Positions 1 to 6,554 are shown, counted from the stretch's first letter. The stretch is 6,642 nt of DNA from an uncultured Pseudomonas sp. (GCF_946885885.1 NZ_CAMPHN010000219.1:1-6642), one strand, 5' to 3'. Translations and numbers: made by a program. The notes: generated from the letters alone by a model not told the origin.

Positions 1-241
1 AGGGGCGAAACCAGGACGCTGGTTCGACACGTTAATGAACCTGTTCCAGAAGCAGAGAGCGCCGCGATCAAAAAACACAAAATTGCCAGTCCGGAGTCAA
101 GCCCACCTTCCCCACGAAAATGCGATGAACCTTTTTTTCTGCGCCAGACTGGCATTGGCCGGCCCTAAGCCGTTATGTTGCGGCACGACAATAAGGCGCA
201 TAGCGCTACGGGCACACGACAATTAAAGGGCGGGGGCGCAG
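1..241. other. Intergenic region without a recognisable gene
   Basis: About 240 bases precede the first credible gene. The stretch is visibly richer in A and T than the genes that follow, with short A runs near 69-74 and a run of seven T at 132-138. A 63-codon open frame starting at 35 has no ribosome binding site and encodes a basic, low-complexity peptide resembling no family I know, so I treat it as chance. A small inverted repeat (AACCAG at 9-14, CTGGTT at 19-24, four-base loop) is present, but no T tract follows it. I see no convincing -35/-10 pair, although the promoter of the DUF1145 gene should lie here. The tail of an upstream gene ending before position 1 cannot be excluded. Confidence 0.5.
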
Positions 242-571
242 ATGAAGGCGGTATTGATGATGGGTAAAGGGGCGGCCGTTTTGTTCTGGCTGAGTCTATT
301 GGGTGCGCTGTCCGGCGCATTGGCTAAACCCTTCGATCAGCTGTTGAGCCTGCTGGCCCTGGTGCTGATCCTGATTCACGGCGTTGAGCTGTGGCTGTTC
401 GGCGGTGCTTTCAGTGGGCGCGCCAACCCTTGGCTGGATCGTCTACAGGTATTGCTGTTCGGGGTGTTTCATCTGGCGCTGATCAAACCCGAGCTGCAGA
501 TGAAGGCGCAGCATCAAAGTGCTGAACAGGGCGATGCCGGATCCGTCGATACGGGGGCCGTCCATGCGTAG
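242..571 (+). CDS. DUF1145 family small inner-membrane protein
   Basis: This 109-residue protein is mostly hydrophobic and matches my memory of the DUF1145 family, found near dinG in other pseudomonads. Predicted membrane segments lie at about residues 10-28, 33-53 and 68-81. Between them is a conserved-looking stretch with HGVELWLFGG and the NPWLDRLQVLLFGVFHL motif typical of the family. The last 25 or so residues are hydrophilic and rich in Q, S, D and E, probably outside the membrane. The molecular function of the family is unknown. The ATG at 242 is preceded by purine-rich sequence (AAAGGG 225-230, GGGGG 232-236). Internal ATGs at 257 and 260 are possible alternatives but would leave a shorter N-terminus. 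Its stop codon lies inside the start of the following collagen-like gene, so the two are likely translated from one message. Confidence 0.8.
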   Translation: MKAVLMMGKGAAVLFWLSLLGALSGALAKPFDQLLSLLALVLILIHGVELWLFGGAFSGRANPWLDRLQVLLFGVFHLALIKPELQMKAQHQSAEQGDAGSVDTGAVHA

Positions 572-1325
572 CCTGTCGTTGCTTCTGCTGTGTGTCAGTT
601 CCTGGGCATTGGCTGAATCCCAGGTTCGGGTGGACGCTCATGGCTTGATGCGTTTGCCGGGTAATCTCGAGCAACTGGTGCTCGAGCGCTTGGATATCGC
701 CGATCACGCCACCTTGCTGGTGCCGGCGGAGATCCGTGAGATCCGCGTGACCGAGTTGGTCCTCGGTCGTGACGCACATATCGCCATCGCGCCGAGCGAG
801 CAGGCGTTCCGCCTGGAGGTCGAGCGCGCCGAGATCGCGACGGGCGCGCAACTCAGCGCCCGCGGCGCCGCCGGTACATTCGAGAAACCGGCGATGCCGG
901 GTCGTAACCTGCACATTCGTTTGCAATCGATCGACGCACAGAATCTGCTGATCGATGCACGTGGCGGTAATGGCGCGCCCGGTTATGCCGGGCTCGATGG
1001 CGCCGACGGCAAACCTGGCGGTTGCACCTGGGGCCAGGCGAGCAAGGGGCACGATGGCCAGAGCGGCGGCGATGGCCAGGCCGGCGCCGCTGGCGGTCGG
1101 ATACGTCTCGAAGTGCCATTGGATTTCGCTGTTGAAATGCTGCAAGGGCGTGTCGATGGCGGTTCCGGTGGCACCGCCGGTGCTGGCGGTAAGCCGGGCA
1201 AGGGCGGTGCGAGCAAGGGCTGCTGGCTTTACAGCACCGATGGCGCCGGCGATGGTCGCCCTGGTCAAGCCGGTCGGCCAGGTCCTCAAGGTGCCGCCGG
1301 GACCTTGGATGTGGTTAGGTTTTAA
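564..1325 (+). CDS. Exported collagen-like, glycine-rich protein
   Basis: This 253-residue protein starts with a clear signal peptide (Arg2, a Leu/Ser/Val core, probable cut after ALA at residue 17), so it should be exported. Residues 20-130 alternate short hydrophobic and polar stretches (for example AEIREIRVTELVLG, LHIRLQSIDAQNLLI), suggesting stacked beta strands. Residues 134-178 and 198-247 are glycine-rich with four runs of about five or six Gly-X-Y triplets, such as GRPGQAGRPGPQG. The two glycine-rich blocks look like a duplication, each with GKPG followed by a single cysteine (Cys154, Cys220) next to a tryptophan. I chose the ATG at 564 because it begins the signal peptide and has GGGGG at 553-557. 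The in-frame ATG at 519 would bury the signal. It overlaps the DUF1145 gene by 8 bases. Function is unknown; a surface or periplasmic structural or adhesive role is only inference. Confidence 0.75.
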   Translation: MRSLSLLLLCVSSWALAESQVRVDAHGLMRLPGNLEQLVLERLDIADHATLLVPAEIREIRVTELVLGRDAHIAIAPSEQAFRLEVERAEIATGAQLSARGAAGTFEKPAMPGRNLHIRLQSIDAQNLLIDARGGNGAPGYAGLDGADGKPGGCTWGQASKGHDGQSGGDGQAGAAGGRIRLEVPLDFAVEMLQGRVDGGSGGTAGAGGKPGKGGASKGCWLYSTDGAGDGRPGQAGRPGPQGAAGTLDVVRF

Positions 1326-1356
1326 CGGCCCTGGTGCCAAGGTCGCTGGTCGACGG

Positions 1357-1821
1357 TCAAAACCCCGGTCGGGCGGCAGCGATGCCGACCAGTACCAACC
1401 CGACCAGCAAGTTGATGCCGACCAAGCGGCGGATGCGGCCCAGCACTGCCGCGCCACCGGGCCAGTCCTCGGCGGCAATGGCGCGGCGCAGTTCCGGCAA
1501 CTGCAGCGCCTGTATCCGTAAAAATAACGCGAGCATGACGAGATACAGCCCGATCATCATGTGCACATAGCGCGGCGCGGCTTCGAAACCGGCAAAGCGC
1601 AGGTGCAGCATGCCCATCCCGGTGACCGGCAGTACGATCACCGCGGCCCAGACCCAACGAAAGAACCGCGGGAAGATCTGCTCCCACAGCTTCAGGCGTG
1701 CCGGCCCTTCCAGGGCGCTGACCGCGGCTGGGCGCACGACCATCCAGGCGAAGAACATCCCGCCGACCCAGACGAGGGCGGCGAGCAGATGCAGGCTGTA
1801 GCTGAACGCATAAAGGGTCAT
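1357..1821 (-). CDS. CopD family (copper resistance D domain-like) integral membrane protein
   Basis: This 154-residue protein has four predicted membrane helices, at about residues 5-27, 55-72, 86-104 and 132-149. Features of the CopD-like group are the N-terminal SLHLLAALVWVGGMFF stretch with His11 inside the first helix, a charged loop with the PRFFRW segment, His87 at the start of helix 3, and the RRLVGINLLVGLVLV pattern in helix 4. CopD proteins are inner-membrane proteins linked to copper uptake or handling, but many short family members are uncharacterised, so copper transport is not proven here. The start ATG (1819-1821 on the complement) has GGAG seven bases upstream (plus-strand 1829-1832), a good ribosome binding site. 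It converges on the collagen-like gene with a 31-bp gap and diverges from dinG. No copper-binding Met/His cluster or partner copC is seen nearby. Confidence 0.75.
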   Translation of the reverse strand: MTLYAFSYSLHLLAALVWVGGMFFAWMVVRPAAVSALEGPARLKLWEQIFPRFFRWVWAAVIVLPVTGMGMLHLRFAGFEAAPRYVHMMIGLYLVMLALFLRIQALQLPELRRAIAAEDWPGGAAVLGRIRRLVGINLLVGLVLVGIAAARPGF

Positions 1822-1848
1822 GCCATAACTCCGATTGACCAGGAAATG

Positions 1849-1877
1849 GGACGGCGCAGGGGAATTTTGCGCCGTCC
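1849..1877. repeat. Perfect 9-bp inverted repeat in the copD-like leader
   Basis: GGACGGCGC at 1849-1857 and GCGCCGTCC at 1869-1877 are perfectly complementary, separated by an 11-base loop. The element lies about 28 bases upstream of the CopD-like start, so it would fold in the 5' leader of that message if transcription begins near the dinG side. It could also be a protein-binding site. No T tract follows on either strand, so it does not look like an intrinsic terminator. Confidence 0.5.
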
Positions 1878-1912
1878 GGATAAGCGATTCTGCGCGAGAT
1901 CGATTAGCGCGT

Positions 1913-1918
1913 TATGAT
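1913..1918 (+). promoter_or_regulatory. Candidate -10 hexamer for dinG
   Basis: TATGAT matches the sigma-70 -10 consensus at five of six positions. It sits 55 bases before the dinG start codon and 17 bases before the outer left edge of the LexA-type box. No good -35 is found at 16-18 bases; the nearest candidate is TTCTGC at 1888-1893 with a 19-base spacer and a poor match. The promoter assignment rests mainly on position and the -10. Confidence 0.35.
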
Positions 1919-1934
1919 AGCGGCCGTTTGCAAA

Positions 1935-1954
1935 CACTGAAAATTTATCCAGTT
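1935..1954 (+). promoter_or_regulatory. Candidate LexA (SOS) box upstream of dinG
   Basis: The site reads CACTG, ten bases AAAATTTATC, then CAGTT. The invariant CTG-N10-CAG core (1937-1939 and 1950-1952) is intact, both half-sites extend to ACTG/CAGT, and nine of the ten spacer bases are A or T. By my alignment it matches 14 of 20 positions of the gamma-proteobacterial consensus TACTG-(TA)5-CAGTA. It ends 18 bases before the dinG ATG and lies just downstream of the candidate -10, where bound LexA could block transcription. LexA control of dinG is established in E. coli, so the location is biologically sensible. Confidence 0.7.
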
Positions 1955-1972
1955 ACCTCGCGCCCGAATCCC

Positions 1973-4117
1973 ATGCTCAGTACCGAACTCAAATCCCAGA
2001 TCCAGGGCGCCTACTCGCGTTTTCTCGAAGCCAAGTCGCTGAAGCCGCGTTATGGGCAGCGCTTGATGATTGCCGAGATCGCCAAGGTGCTGGGCGCCAT
2101 CGAGGCCGACGACGAAGGCCGGCGCGCTGGCGAGCCCGCGGTGGTGGCGGTCGAGGCGGGTACCGGTACCGGCAAGACCGTGGCCTACAGCCTGGCGGCG
2201 ATTCCCACGGCGAAGGCGGCCGGCAAGCGCTTGGTGATCGCCACCGCGACCGTGGCCCTGCAAGAGCAGATCGTGCACAAGGACCTGCCGGACCTGATGC
2301 GCAACAGCGGCCTGAATTTCAGCTTCGCCCTGGCCAAGGGCCGCGGCCGTTACCTGTGCCTGTCCAAGCTCGACGTGCTGCTGCAGGAAGGCCAGGCACA
2401 AAGCGCCACTGCACAATTGTTCGAGGAGGAAGGTTTCAGGATCGACGTCGATGAGCAAAGCCAGAAGCTGTTCCTCGCCATGATGGAAAAGCTCGCCGGC
2501 AATAAATGGGACGGCGACCGCGACAGCTGGCCCGAAGAACTCGAAGACACGCGCTGGTCGCAGCTGACCACCGACCACAGCCAGTGCACCAACCGCCACT
2601 GCCCGAATTTTCAGCAGTGCGCGTTCTACAAAGCCCGCGAAGGCATGGGCAAGGTCGATGTGATAGTCACCAACCACGACATGGTTCTCGCCGACCTGGC
2701 GTTGGGCGGCGGCGCGGTGCTGCCCGACCCGCGCGACACCCTGTATGTGTTCGACGAAGGTCACCACCTGCCGGACAAGGCTATCGGCCACTTCGCCCAC
2801 TTCACCCGCCTGCGTTCGACCGCCGATTGGTTGGAGCAAACCGCGAAGAACCTCACCAAACTGCTGGCCCAGCATCCGCTGCCCGGCGATCTCGGCCGGC
2901 TTATCGAGCAGGTGCCGGAGCTGGCGCGGGAAATCAAAACCCAGCAGCAGTTCATGTTCGCCGCCTGCGAGCAGTTGGCCGACTTCAAACCCGGCGAAGA
3001 CATGCAGGGCCGCGAGCGCCCGCGCCATCGTTTCGTCGGCGGACTGGTGCCGGAGCACCTGCGCGAGTTGGGCGCTGAATTGAAGAAGGGCTTTTCCAAA
3101 CTCACCGACCTGTTTACCGGCGTGACCGAACAACTCAAGGAGGCGATGGACGGCGAAGCCAGTATCGGCATCGCCAGCCACCAGGCCGAGGAATGGTATC
3201 CATTGTTCGGCAGCCTGTTGGCGCGGGCCCAGGGCAATTGGGAACTGTGGTTGGCCTTCACCGCCGAAGATCCGGAGGACAGCCCGCCGATGGCGCGTTG
3301 GCTGACCCTGGCCGAGAGCGGCGCCTTGTTCGATATCGAAGTCAATGCCAGTCCGATCCTCGCCGCCGAAACCCTGCGGCGTAATCTCTGGAATGTCGCC
3401 TACGGAGCCCTGGTGACCTCGGCGACGCTTACCGCCCTGGGCACTTTCGACCGCTACCGGATGCGCGCCGGTTTGCCGAAAGTCGCGGTAACCGCGGTGG
3501 TGCCCAGCCCCTTCCACCATGCCGATGCCGGCGTGCTGCGGGTGCCGGACCTGAAAGCGGATCCGCGCGATGCCGCCTTGCATACCGCGGCCATCGTTCG
3601 CGAGCTGCCGGCGCTGGTGGCCGGCTCGCGCGGCACCCTGGTGCTGTTCTCCTCGCGCAAGCAGATGCAGGATGTATTCGAGGGCGTCGATCGCGACTGG
3701 CGCAAGCGGGTGTTCATCCAGGGCAATCTGTCCAAGCAGGAGACCCTGAACAAGCACAAGGCGCGGGTCGACAGTGGCGAGGAGAGTGTGCTCTTCGGTC
3801 TGGCCAGTTTCGCCGAAGGGGTCGACCTGCCCGGCGCCTATTGCGAACATGTGGTGATCGCCAAGATTCCCTTCGCCGTGCCGGACGACCCGGTCGAGGC
3901 GGCGTTGGCAGAATGGATCGAGGCGCGCGGCGGCAACCCGTTCATGGAAATCGCCGTGCCCGACGCCTCGTTGCGCTTGGTTCAGGCCTGCGGTCGCTTG
4001 CTGCGTACCGAAGCGGATCGCGGCACCATTACCCTGCTGGATCGAAGAGTGGTGACCCAGCGCTACGGCAAGGCGATTCTCAACGCCTTGCCGCCGTTTC
4101 GCCGCGAGATCGGTTGA
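1973..4117 (+). CDS. dinG: ATP-dependent DNA helicase DinG (iron-sulfur, XPD-like)
   Basis: DinG is a cytoplasmic superfamily 2 helicase that unwinds DNA 5' to 3'. In E. coli it removes R-loops, D-loops and G-quadruplexes and helps forks pass transcribed regions. The protein has 714 residues, against about 716 in E. coli. Walker A is EAGTGTGKT at residues 61-69. Four cysteines fit the 4Fe-4S site: Cys129, Cys205, Cys210 and Cys216, the last three spaced as in E. coli DinG (Cys194, 199, 205). The DEAH box is the DEGH variant at 261-264, and helicase motif VI is QACGRLLR at 671-678. No C-terminal or N-terminal nuclease domain is fused. I chose the ATG at 1973 because the family begins with MLSTELKSQIQ. 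The open frame extends back to 1835, but that would place the promoter and operator inside the gene. The start lacks a clear Shine-Dalgarno sequence. A LexA-type box lies 18 bases upstream, so SOS induction is likely. Confidence 0.95.
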   Translation: MLSTELKSQIQGAYSRFLEAKSLKPRYGQRLMIAEIAKVLGAIEADDEGRRAGEPAVVAVEAGTGTGKTVAYSLAAIPTAKAAGKRLVIATATVALQEQIVHKDLPDLMRNSGLNFSFALAKGRGRYLCLSKLDVLLQEGQAQSATAQLFEEEGFRIDVDEQSQKLFLAMMEKLAGNKWDGDRDSWPEELEDTRWSQLTTDHSQCTNRHCPNFQQCAFYKAREGMGKVDVIVTNHDMVLADLALGGGAVLPDPRDTLYVFDEGHHLPDKAIGHFAHFTRLRSTADWLEQTAKNLTKLLAQHPLPGDLGRLIEQVPELAREIKTQQQFMFAACEQLADFKPGEDMQGRERPRHRFVGGLVPEHLRELGAELKKGFSKLTDLFTGVTEQLKEAMDGEASIGIASHQAEEWYPLFGSLLARAQGNWELWLAFTAEDPEDSPPMARWLTLAESGALFDIEVNASPILAAETLRRNLWNVAYGALVTSATLTALGTFDRYRMRAGLPKVAVTAVVPSPFHHADAGVLRVPDLKADPRDAALHTAAIVRELPALVAGSRGTLVLFSSRKQMQDVFEGVDRDWRKRVFIQGNLSKQETLNKHKARVDSGEESVLFGLASFAEGVDLPGAYCEHVVIAKIPFAVPDDPVEAALAEWIEARGGNPFMEIAVPDASLRLVQACGRLLRTEADRGTITLLDRRVVTQRYGKAILNALPPFRREIG

Positions 4118-4128
4118 GCGCAGGAGGA

Positions 4129-4142
4129 ACCCGGCGCCGGGT
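4129..4142. repeat. 14-bp GC-rich palindrome just after dinG
   Basis: ACCCGGCGCCGGGT is a perfect palindrome beginning 11 bases after the dinG stop codon. As RNA it would give a five-base stem with a four-base loop. No T tract follows. It may be a weak 3' stabilising hairpin or chance in GC-rich DNA. Confidence 0.35.
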
Positions 4143-4164
4143 CATTGCGTCAGACATGCTGTGT

Positions 4165-4183
4165 CGCGGCCGGTCCGGCCGCG
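4165..4183 (+). terminator. Strong GC-rich hairpin, possible dinG transcript end
   Basis: CGCGGCCGG at 4165-4173 and CCGGCCGCG at 4175-4183 are perfectly complementary around one base, giving in RNA a stem of about eight G-C pairs with a three-base loop. It lies 47 bases after the dinG stop and before the glycoside hydrolase gene. No T run follows (CGGCGCTCTTGCC), so it is not a classical intrinsic terminator. It could slow polymerase, protect the 3' end, or limit read-through. Confidence 0.3.
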
Positions 4184-4218
4184 CGGCGCTCTTGCCGGGC
4201 TGGCTTGGGCGGGTAAAC

Positions 4219-4223
4219 AGGAG
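4219..4223 (+). promoter_or_regulatory. Ribosome binding site for alternative GTG start of the glycoside hydrolase
   Basis: AGGAG stands six bases before a GTG at 4230 that is in frame with the hydrolase. By ribosome binding site alone this is the best start. However, the 24 codons it would add (with AGG, CCA, TGT and TCA codons and two Glu residues) look unlike the rest of the gene, and they would place the signal peptide core more than 30 residues in. I therefore prefer a start at 4302 or 4311. Confidence 0.35.
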
Positions 4224-4296
4224 CAGTAGGTGCCGAGGCCAGGCATGGCCCGCTGTTCACTCCGGCATCTCGCCGCTGAGTGTGTTGAATCGAATT

Positions 4297-4301
4297 GGGA
4301 G
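4297..4301 (+). promoter_or_regulatory. Ribosome binding site favouring a TTG start at 4311
   Basis: GGGAG ends immediately before the ATG at 4302, too close to serve it, but nine bases before an in-frame TTG at 4311. Starting there gives a compact signal peptide (KVNAR, hydrophobic core, ALMA). This is the main reason to doubt the exact start of the hydrolase. Confidence 0.35.
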
Positions 4302-6521
4302 ATGTGGCTCTTGAAGGTTAATGCCAGGCTGCAAGCGTGCATGTTGCTGTCGGTACTGCTGGGTTATGGCGATGCCCTAATGGCCGGGGATCGCCAACTG
4401 TTCAATTTCGTCAAACCGATCGATGTGGTCCAGGTGAGCACCGACGACGCCTTTCTGCCGAGCCTGATCGCCGAGCCGGTGGGCAACGAAGTGTTGCGCC
4501 GGATTACCTTCAATCCCGCCGAACGGCCCAGCCTGCGTCTGGCGCCAGCAGCGGGGAGCTGGGATTGGACGCAGCACCAGGCCATTGATCTGCGCGTGCA
4601 GAACGCCATGGATTGGGCGCTGACCCTCGAGGTGCGGATCGAAAGCGCCGACGGCGCCAGTTTGCACAGCCGCATCGCCTTGCCGGCGGGGCCGGCGCAG
4701 ACGTTGCTGGTGCCACTGCATGCGACTTCGCCGCGCGATCAAGGCATGCGGGCCGGAGTACCCATGCCCTGGAATCACCAGGGCCAGCGCCTGCTGCTGG
4801 CCGAAACCGTGAGCGGTACGCTGGACCTCAGTCAGGTCACTGCGGTGACTTTATCGATACCCGGCCCCGACGTGGCGCAGAGCATCTTGATCAGCCAGTT
4901 CGGCGTACGCGGTGGTGACCAGCGGAGCGAGGCCTATCAGGGCATCGTCGATGCCTACGGGCAATTCAGCCGTGGCGACTGGCCCGGCAAAGTGAAAAAC
5001 GACGCGCAACTCGCGCAAGCCGCAACGCAGGAACAACAGCAGTTGCAAGCCTGGCTGGCCGAGCGCGAGCAACAAGACAAGTTCGGTGGCTGGTTGGGCG
5101 CACAGCGTTTCGAGGCCAGCGGCTTCTTTCGCACCGAGAAGCGTGATGGGCGCTGGTTCCTGGTCACTCCCGAGGGCAATCCGTTTTATTCCTTGGGGGT
5201 CAATACGGTCAATGCGGAGCAAGGCCGTACCTATATCGAAGGTCGCGAGTCGATGTTCGCCGCCTTGCCCGCGGACGGCGAGGCCCTGGCCGGTCATTTC
5301 GGCAGCGGTGACGATCGCCGCGACACCGGCGCGAACAAGGGGCGTGCGTACGCCCATGGCCGCTGGTTCGATTTCTACGGCGCCAACCTCGAGCGCAGTT
5401 ACGGCCCGGCCGATCCCGCGCGCTGGCGCCAGCACAGCCAGGAGCGGTTACAGGCCTGGGGCTTCAATACCCTGGGCAATTGGAGCGATCCGGCGTTCGC
5501 CACCGATGCGCGCATGCCCTACAGCATTCCGCTGTCGATCCAGGGCGACTACGCGACTATCGATACCGGGGTCGACTGGTGGGGCGGCATGCCCGATCCT
5601 TTCGACCCGCGTTTCGCCATGGCCGCCGAGCGGGCCATCGCCATCGCCTCGCGCGATCACCGCGACGATCCCTGGTTGATCGGCTATTACGCCGACAACG
5701 AATTGGCCTGGGCCGGCCCGGCGGACGACCCCCATGGGCGCTACGCCCTGGCGTACGCGACGTTGCGGCTGACTACCGACGTGCCGGCGAAACGCGCCTT
5801 TCTCAAGCAGCTGCGCGACAAGTACCGCAACCACAATGGCCTGTCCAAGGCCTGGGGCATCACCCTCGATGCCTGGGAATTGATGGAAGACCCGGGTTTC
5901 CAGGCGCCGCCGCCGAACCCTCAGTACCCGGCCATCGAACGGGACATGCAGGCCTTTTTGCGATTGTTCGCCGAAACCTATTTCAAGACCATCGCCGAGT
6001 CGCTGGAGTGGCACGCGCCCAATCACATGCTGCTGGGCGGGCGTTTCTCCAGCAGCACTGTCGAGGCGGTTCGCGCCTGCGCCGAGTATTGCGATGTCTT
6101 GAGTTTCAACTTCTACACCCGCGAGCCGCAGCAGGGTTACGACTTCGCCGTGTTGCGCGAACTCGATAAGCCGCTGCTGATCACCGAATTCCATTTCGGC
6201 TCGCGCGACCGCGGGCCGTTCTGGGGCGGCGTCGCCGAGGTGCACAAGGAAGAAGAGCGCGGCCCGGCCTATGCGCATTTCCTGACGCAAGCCCTGGCGG
6301 AGCCGCAGATCGTCGGCGTGCATTGGTTCCAGTACCTCGACCAGCCGGTGACCGGCCGCCTGCTCGACGGCGAGAACGGTCACTTCGGATTGGTCGCGAT
6401 TACCGATCGTCCTTGGCAAGCGTTCGTCAAAGCGGTGCGCAAGGCCAATTTGGGCGTCGCCAAAACCCTGCTCGAGCCCGGCAATGCCGACGCGGCACAG
6501 ACGGATATCGATAAGCCCTGA
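4302..6521 (+). CDS. Exported glycoside hydrolase, GH50 beta-agarase-like
   Basis: This 739-residue protein resembles the GH50 agarase family, which cuts beta-1,4 links in agarose with a retaining mechanism in a TIM barrel of clan GH-A. Residue numbers start at 4302. An N-terminal export signal is likely (hydrophobic core about residues 9-22, probable cut after ALMA at 28). Residues of about 35-205 form a beta-rich region fitting the carbohydrate-binding-like domain that precedes the barrel in GH50. The barrel begins near the RDGRWFLVTPEGNPFYSLGV stretch (281-300). The acid/base is probably Glu467 in GYYADNELAW and the nucleophile Glu629 in LLITEFHFGSRDRG. Their 162-residue separation is close to that in characterised Aga50D. 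HWFQYLDQP (674-682) is also typical. The start is uncertain: GTG at 4230 has AGGAG six bases upstream, and TTG at 4311 has GGGAG nine bases upstream. No agar-utilisation cluster surrounds it, so the true substrate is open. It could be co-transcribed with dinG or have its own promoter. Confidence 0.75.
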   Translation: MWLLKVNARLQACMLLSVLLGYGDALMAGDRQLFNFVKPIDVVQVSTDDAFLPSLIAEPVGNEVLRRITFNPAERPSLRLAPAAGSWDWTQHQAIDLRVQNAMDWALTLEVRIESADGASLHSRIALPAGPAQTLLVPLHATSPRDQGMRAGVPMPWNHQGQRLLLAETVSGTLDLSQVTAVTLSIPGPDVAQSILISQFGVRGGDQRSEAYQGIVDAYGQFSRGDWPGKVKNDAQLAQAATQEQQQLQAWLAEREQQDKFGGWLGAQRFEASGFFRTEKRDGRWFLVTPEGNPFYSLGVNTVNAEQGRTYIEGRESMFAALPADGEALAGHFGSGDDRRDTGANKGRAYAHGRWFDFYGANLERSYGPADPARWRQHSQERLQAWGFNTLGNWSDPAFATDARMPYSIPLSIQGDYATIDTGVDWWGGMPDPFDPRFAMAAERAIAIASRDHRDDPWLIGYYADNELAWAGPADDPHGRYALAYATLRLTTDVPAKRAFLKQLRDKYRNHNGLSKAWGITLDAWELMEDPGFQAPPPNPQYPAIERDMQAFLRLFAETYFKTIAESLEWHAPNHMLLGGRFSSSTVEAVRACAEYCDVLSFNFYTREPQQGYDFAVLRELDKPLLITEFHFGSRDRGPFWGGVAEVHKEEERGPAYAHFLTQALAEPQIVGVHWFQYLDQPVTGRLLDGENGHFGLVAITDRPWQAFVKAVRKANLGVAKTLLEPGNADAAQTDIDKP

Positions 6522-6554
6522 AGCAACGGCGAACGCTTGGGGGCGGGTACATAT

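Noticed and set aside
35..132. Direct repeat ATGAACCT at 35-42 and 125-132
   Set aside because: Only 8 bases long, with diverging flanks; insufficient to argue for an att site or regulatory pair.
35..226. A 63-codon open frame in the leading intergenic region
   Set aside because: No Shine-Dalgarno sequence, basic low-complexity product and no family resemblance; start and stop fit chance.
1326..1356. A shared terminator between the convergent collagen-like and CopD-like genes
   Set aside because: The 31-bp gap has only mismatched short complementarities and no T or A tract.
483..1478. A 331-codon minus-strand open frame opposite the collagen-like gene
   Set aside because: It covers the signal peptide and Gly-X-Y gene in antisense and also runs into the CopD-like gene; composition is Ala/Arg/Thr-rich with no domain and no suitable start site.
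1844..2516. Exact 13-base repeat AAATGGGACGGCG at 1844-1856 and 2504-2516
   Set aside because: The second copy is explained by dinG coding sequence and no longer similarity flanks it, so it is probably chance.
1904..3850. A 648-codon open frame antisense to dinG
   Set aside because: It lies opposite a clearly conserved dinG, its translation is low-complexity (rich in G, A, Q, H) with no family motif, and long antisense frames are a common by-product of GC-rich codon bias.
5448..6419. A 323-codon minus-strand open frame opposite the glycoside hydrolase
   Set aside because: It is opposite the catalytic barrel, whose motifs are intact in the plus frame; no ribosome binding site or recognisable domain.
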